Shown here one piece after another: positions 61,076 to 64,000 of a stretch of DNA of 64,000 nt (position 1 is its first letter; each line of letters opens with the position of its first letter). The translations under genes were made by a program, and so were the position numbers. Source of the DNA: CAIVAT01 sp964355945 (GTDB taxonomy: Bacteria; Bacteroidota; Bacteroidia; Bacteroidales; FEN-979). The stretch is from positions 11,351 to 75,350 of the forward strand of contig CAYHGE010000006.1 of assembly GCA_964355945.1 (NCBI GenBank), given 5' to 3'. The notes under the pieces are model-generated. The model did not search any database, was not told where the DNA came from, and saw only the letters and a program-made list of their open reading frames with translations.

Positions 61076-61873
61076 ATGAAAAATCGATTTTTCGGTTTCA
61101 GTATTTTCTTTTTCTTTTGTTTGGGATTTGGATCATTGCAGGCGGCGGCCCAGGTAGAGGGACTTGCGGAAGAGGTTGGTATCGTTGAACATCTCGACAC
61201 GATTATTCCTGCAAACCTGACCTTCAACAATGAGCAGGGTCAGCCTGTACAGCTGAAATCGCTGATCACAAAACCCACCATCCTTGCGCTGGTTTATTAT
61301 GATTGCCCGGGAATATGCCCGCAATTACTTTCAGGAATTTCTGATGTCATAGAAAAATTAGGACTGGAACTGGGTAAAGATTACCAGGTGATCACGGTTA
61401 GCTTCAATTACGATGATACACCGGAAGCATCTGTTGAGAAGAAGAAGAACTTTTTACGTGCGCACAGCAAGCCACGGGCCGACCATTGGACCTATCTTAC
61501 AGGTGACAGCGCCAACATCTATGCGTTAACCCATACGGTTGGCTATAATTTCACCCGTGCCGGAAATGACTTCATGCATCCATCCTGCATCATGGTCCTC
61601 AGCCCGGAAGGCAAGGTTACACGTTATCTGTATGGAACATCCTACCTCCCTTTTGACGTAAAAATGGCGCTTGTCGAAGCACAGAAAGGTCAGTCGAGGC
61701 CTACCATCAACCGCGTACTGGAATATTGCTTCACGTATGACCCTGAAGGCAGAAAATATACATTACAGGTGACTAAAATCACCGCTACCATCATCATTTT
61801 CTTTGCAATAGCTTTATTTATCACATTACTAGTCCGGTCGTCCCGGAAAAAATCGAAAACACAAAATTCATAA
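61076..61873 (+). CDS. SCO1/SenC-family copper chaperone
   Basis: A 265-residue thioredoxin-fold protein with N-terminal signal/anchor (residues 5-24), the copper motif CPGIC (Cys77, Cys81), the His ligand in FMHPS (His168), and a C-terminal transmembrane helix (about 237-256). SCO proteins deliver copper to the CuA site of cytochrome oxidase subunit II. It ends 1 nt before the subunit I gene, showing co-expression. Confidence 0.93.
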   Translation: MKNRFFGFSIFFFFCLGFGSLQAAAQVEGLAEEVGIVEHLDTIIPANLTFNNEQGQPVQLKSLITKPTILALVYYDCPGICPQLLSGISDVIEKLGLELGKDYQVITVSFNYDDTPEASVEKKKNFLRAHSKPRADHWTYLTGDSANIYALTHTVGYNFTRAGNDFMHPSCIMVLSPEGKVTRYLYGTSYLPFDVKMALVEAQKGQSRPTINRVLEYCFTYDPEGRKYTLQVTKITATIIIFFAIALFITLLVRSSRKKSKTQNS

Positions 61874-61874
61874 T

Positions 61875-63485
61875 ATGACTGAACAAACGACTCATCACCC
61901 TGAGCCAAGTTACCTGGTTGATACCGGCAAATACAAAGGCCTGATGGCCTGGCTAACTTCAACCGACCACAAGCGGATAGGATTGATGTACATGTATGCC
62001 ATGATGGTGTTTTTCGCCGTCGGGGTGCTCCTTGGTGTGGTGATGCGCATGGAACTCTTCTGGCCCGGTCAGCAATTTTACGGGCCCCAGATGTACAATG
62101 GAATCTTTACCATCCACGGCATCATCATGATATTTACCGTGGTGATTCCGGGGCTGGCCGCGGTGTTCGGCAATTTCTCGATGCCCATCATGATCGGCGC
62201 CAAAGATGTGGCATTCCCGAGATTAAACCTGTTTTCATTTTACCTTTACGTGCTTGGCGCGGCTATTGCACTCTCATCACAGTTTATGGGCAATGGGCCT
62301 CCTGATACAGGATGGACGTTTTATGCACCTTACAGCATTCAAACCCATACCAATGTGGTGGCAGCGGTTTTTGGTGCATTTGTACTGGGATTTTCATCCA
62401 TCCTGACAGGACTGAATTTCATCGTCACCATGCACCGGATGCGCGCTCCCGGCATGACATTTTTCAAGATGCCGCTCTTTCCATGGTCGCTTTATGCAAC
62501 TGCCTGGATACAGGTTCTTGCCACACCGATCGTTGGAATTACGCTGCTGATGATCATCGCAGAGCGTTGGCTGCGCATCGGCTTCTTCGACCCGTCGCTG
62601 GGAGGTGACCCGGTTCTCTACCAGCATCTTTTCTGGATATACTCCCACCCGGCCGTCTATATTATGATCCTCCCGGCAATGGGCGTAATCACTGAAATCA
62701 TTCCCACCTTCGCACAAAAGAAGGTTTTTGGATACAAAGCCATCGCCATATCCAGTCTGGCCATTGCCCTGGTCGGATATTTCGTGTGGGCCCATCACAT
62801 GTACACCTCCGGTATGAGTACTACGGCCCGGTGGGTCTTCTCTCTGCTAACCTTCCTGGTTGCCGTTCCAAGCGCCATCAAGGTGTTTAACTGGGTTACC
62901 ACCATGTATAAAGGCTCCATCTCCATGAAACCGCCGATGCTGTTCGCCATCGGGTTCATCTTCCTGTTCATGATTGGCGGGATGACCGGACTCTCATTGG
63001 GTGCACTCGCCACCAATGTGCATGTGCATGACACTGCTTATGTGGTTGCCCATTTCCATTACATTGTTTTTGGCGGTGTGGGATTTGCGTTCTTTGCTGC
63101 GATATATTACTGGTATCCAAAGATGTATGGACGCATGTACAATTTTAAAATGGCCAACTGGTCTTTCGTCTTTCTTTTCAGTGGATTCAACCTGCTCTAT
63201 TTTCCTCAATTTATCATCGGAATGATGGGCATGCCCCGCCGGTATTTTGATTACCTGCCACAGTTTACCTTTGGGCATCAGCTCTCCTTCTTCGGAGGGA
63301 TCCTGCTGGTTATAGGCTTCATCATCATGCTGATCACCCTGTTTAGTAAAAAAGGTGCAAAAGCGCCCGATAATCCATGGGGCGGGAGAACATTTGAGTG
63401 GCGTATAGCCTCTCCTCCTACCCTGGAGAATTTCGAGGTGATGCCGGAGATGGGGCCGGATGAAGAGCCTTATGACTATAAATAG
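61875..63485 (+). CDS. ctaD: Cytochrome c oxidase subunit I (A2-type)
   Basis: A 536-residue heme-copper oxidase subunit with 12 helices. TSTDHKRIGLMYM opens it; IHGIIMIF holds a haem-a His, and WIYSHPAVYIMILPAMG holds the CuB His and cross-linked Tyr. The pair HHMYTSGM gives two CuB His ligands, and HDTAYVVAHFHYI the two haem His. The YSHPAVY form without the Glu of HPEVY marks the A2 subclass, as in Rhodothermus-type caa3 oxidases. Reduces oxygen and pumps protons. Confidence 0.96.
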   Translation: MTEQTTHHPEPSYLVDTGKYKGLMAWLTSTDHKRIGLMYMYAMMVFFAVGVLLGVVMRMELFWPGQQFYGPQMYNGIFTIHGIIMIFTVVIPGLAAVFGNFSMPIMIGAKDVAFPRLNLFSFYLYVLGAAIALSSQFMGNGPPDTGWTFYAPYSIQTHTNVVAAVFGAFVLGFSSILTGLNFIVTMHRMRAPGMTFFKMPLFPWSLYATAWIQVLATPIVGITLLMIIAERWLRIGFFDPSLGGDPVLYQHLFWIYSHPAVYIMILPAMGVITEIIPTFAQKKVFGYKAIAISSLAIALVGYFVWAHHMYTSGMSTTARWVFSLLTFLVAVPSAIKVFNWVTTMYKGSISMKPPMLFAIGFIFLFMIGGMTGLSLGALATNVHVHDTAYVVAHFHYIVFGGVGFAFFAAIYYWYPKMYGRMYNFKMANWSFVFLFSGFNLLYFPQFIIGMMGMPRRYFDYLPQFTFGHQLSFFGGILLVIGFIIMLITLFSKKGAKAPDNPWGGRTFEWRIASPPTLENFEVMPEMGPDEEPYDYK

Positions 63486-63503
63486 GCGGACGGAAGTGGC
63501 AAT

Positions 63504-63524
63504 AAATCGTAAATCGTAAATCGT
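63504..63524. repeat. Three tandem copies of AAATCGT
   Basis: Three exact head-to-tail copies, followed by TTAATCGTAAATTG. Inverted relative to the repeat at 60376. It fills the spacer between subunits I and III. Confidence 0.7.
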
Positions 63525-63542
63525 TTAATCGTAAATTGAAAC

Positions 63543-64000
63543 ATGGAACATCGCGACGACATTGGTGCAAAATTGGGTATGTGGATCTTTATTTTTACAG
63601 AGATCCTGCTGTTTGGTGGTTTATTTCTGGTATATGCGATCATGCGCAGCAGCTATTCCACTGAATTTCACCAGGCAGCACACCACCTCAATGCATTCAT
63701 CGGCACCATTAACACGATTGTCCTGCTGGCAAGCAGCGCCACGGTGGCGATGTCAATTACTGCCGTGCAGAAAGGCAATAACAAACTGGCGGTGATCCTG
63801 CTGTTTATCACCCTGCTTTGTGCCGCAGCATTTATGGTCAACAAATATTTTGAGTGGGGGCATAAGATCCACATCGGCCTCTACCCCGGTTCCGACCTGA
63901 TGGTTTCGCTGAGCCACGGTCAGGTGATGTTCTTTAGTCTTTACTATTTCATGACCGGGCTGCACATGTTCCACCTTGTTGTTGGCGGGATCATTTTAAC
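63543..64000 (+). CDS. ctaE: Cytochrome c oxidase subunit III (runs off the window)
   Basis: About 152 codons are visible from ATG 63543 to the window end, without a stop. The product starts MEHRDDIGAKLGMWIFIFTE, the usual subunit III N-terminus, and continues with FHQAAHHLNAFIGTINTIVLLASS, NKYFEWGHKIHIGLYPG and YYFMTGLHMFHLVVG, matching the conserved helices and GLHxxHV motif. It follows subunit I by 57 nt. Subunit II is not in the window. Confidence 0.93.
   Translation, partial: MEHRDDIGAKLGMWIFIFTEILLFGGLFLVYAIMRSSYSTEFHQAAHHLNAFIGTINTIVLLASSATVAMSITAVQKGNNKLAVILLFITLLCAAAFMVNKYFEWGHKIHIGLYPGSDLMVSLSHGQVMFFSLYYFMTGLHMFHLVVGGIIL

Noticed and set aside
63504..63524. CRISPR-like repeats
   Set aside because: Units are 7 nt without spacers; no cas genes in the window.

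Overview
The window is a stretch of a Bacteroidota chromosome, most likely a Bacteroidales/Marinilabiliales-like environmental lineage. Supporting signs are a Por-type (T9SS) C-terminal sorting domain, the gliding lipoprotein GldH, a UpxY-type antiterminator heading a polysaccharide operon, long Bacteroidota-type QueA, glycine-lipid acyltransferases, and repeated TAnnTTTG -7 promoter boxes. A heme-copper oxidase and a c-type cytochrome indicate some capacity for oxygen respiration. A run of exactly 100 Ns (32057-32156) shows that this is scaffolded, probably metagenomic, sequence. No rRNA, tRNA, CRISPR array or intact insertion sequence was found.

Layout. 1-9.2 kb (+): outer-membrane porin-like protein, queA, tatA, a secreted 1-Cys peroxiredoxin, a serine beta-lactamase-like hydrolase, a small lipoprotein and a 1013-residue T9SS-exported M4 metalloprotease. 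9.4-14.2 kb: rlmI-like methyltransferase (-), LegB-like nucleotide-sugar dehydratase (+) and a Wzi-like barrel (+), separated by repeat-rich spacers. 14.2-35 kb (-): one large surface-polysaccharide operon read right to left. It holds UpxY antiterminator, UDP-sugar dehydrogenase, CapE/CapF/CapG (UDP-L-FucNAc synthesis), polymerase/ligase, Wzx flippase, two glycosyltransferases, acyltransferase, glycosyltransferase, an intruding RhuM gene with an hsdR stump, epimerase, glycosyltransferase, methyltransferase, WbuB-like transferase, WbpV-like SDR, exosortase-like protein and a WecA/WbpL-like priming transferase. The FucNAc genes, WbuB-like transferase and WecA-like initiator fit one pathway.

35.3-40.4 kb: carboxyltransferase plus biotin carrier (methylmalonyl/propionyl-CoA metabolism), a degenerate nucleotidyltransferase-like protein, engB, and a divergent glsA/glsB-like aminolipid pair. 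40.4-49.8 kb (-): rpsT, mutS2, PBP1A, gldH, ricT, alaS. 49.9-54.7 kb (+): M23 peptidase, MerR regulator, alkyltransferase-like protein, Mrp, a three-repeat coiled-coil protein and a His-tailed membrane protein. 54.8-64 kb (+): a redox block with a tungsten-type aldehyde oxidoreductase homologue, a Tat-exported ferredoxin subunit, an NrfD membrane subunit, a monoheme cytochrome c, a DoxX-like protein, SCO, and cytochrome oxidase subunits I and III (cut by the window end).

Most unusual points: (1) short intergenic-type repeats sit in frame inside three housekeeping genes (rlmI, mutS2, alaS); (2) several dispersed hairpin repeat families occupy the spacers; (3) an exosortase-like gene in the polysaccharide operon has His where the family Arg is expected; (4) a decayed type I restriction locus interrupts that operon; (5) the AOR/ferredoxin/NrfD/cytochrome block contains a ferredoxin subunit lacking one Cys in each of two cluster motifs.
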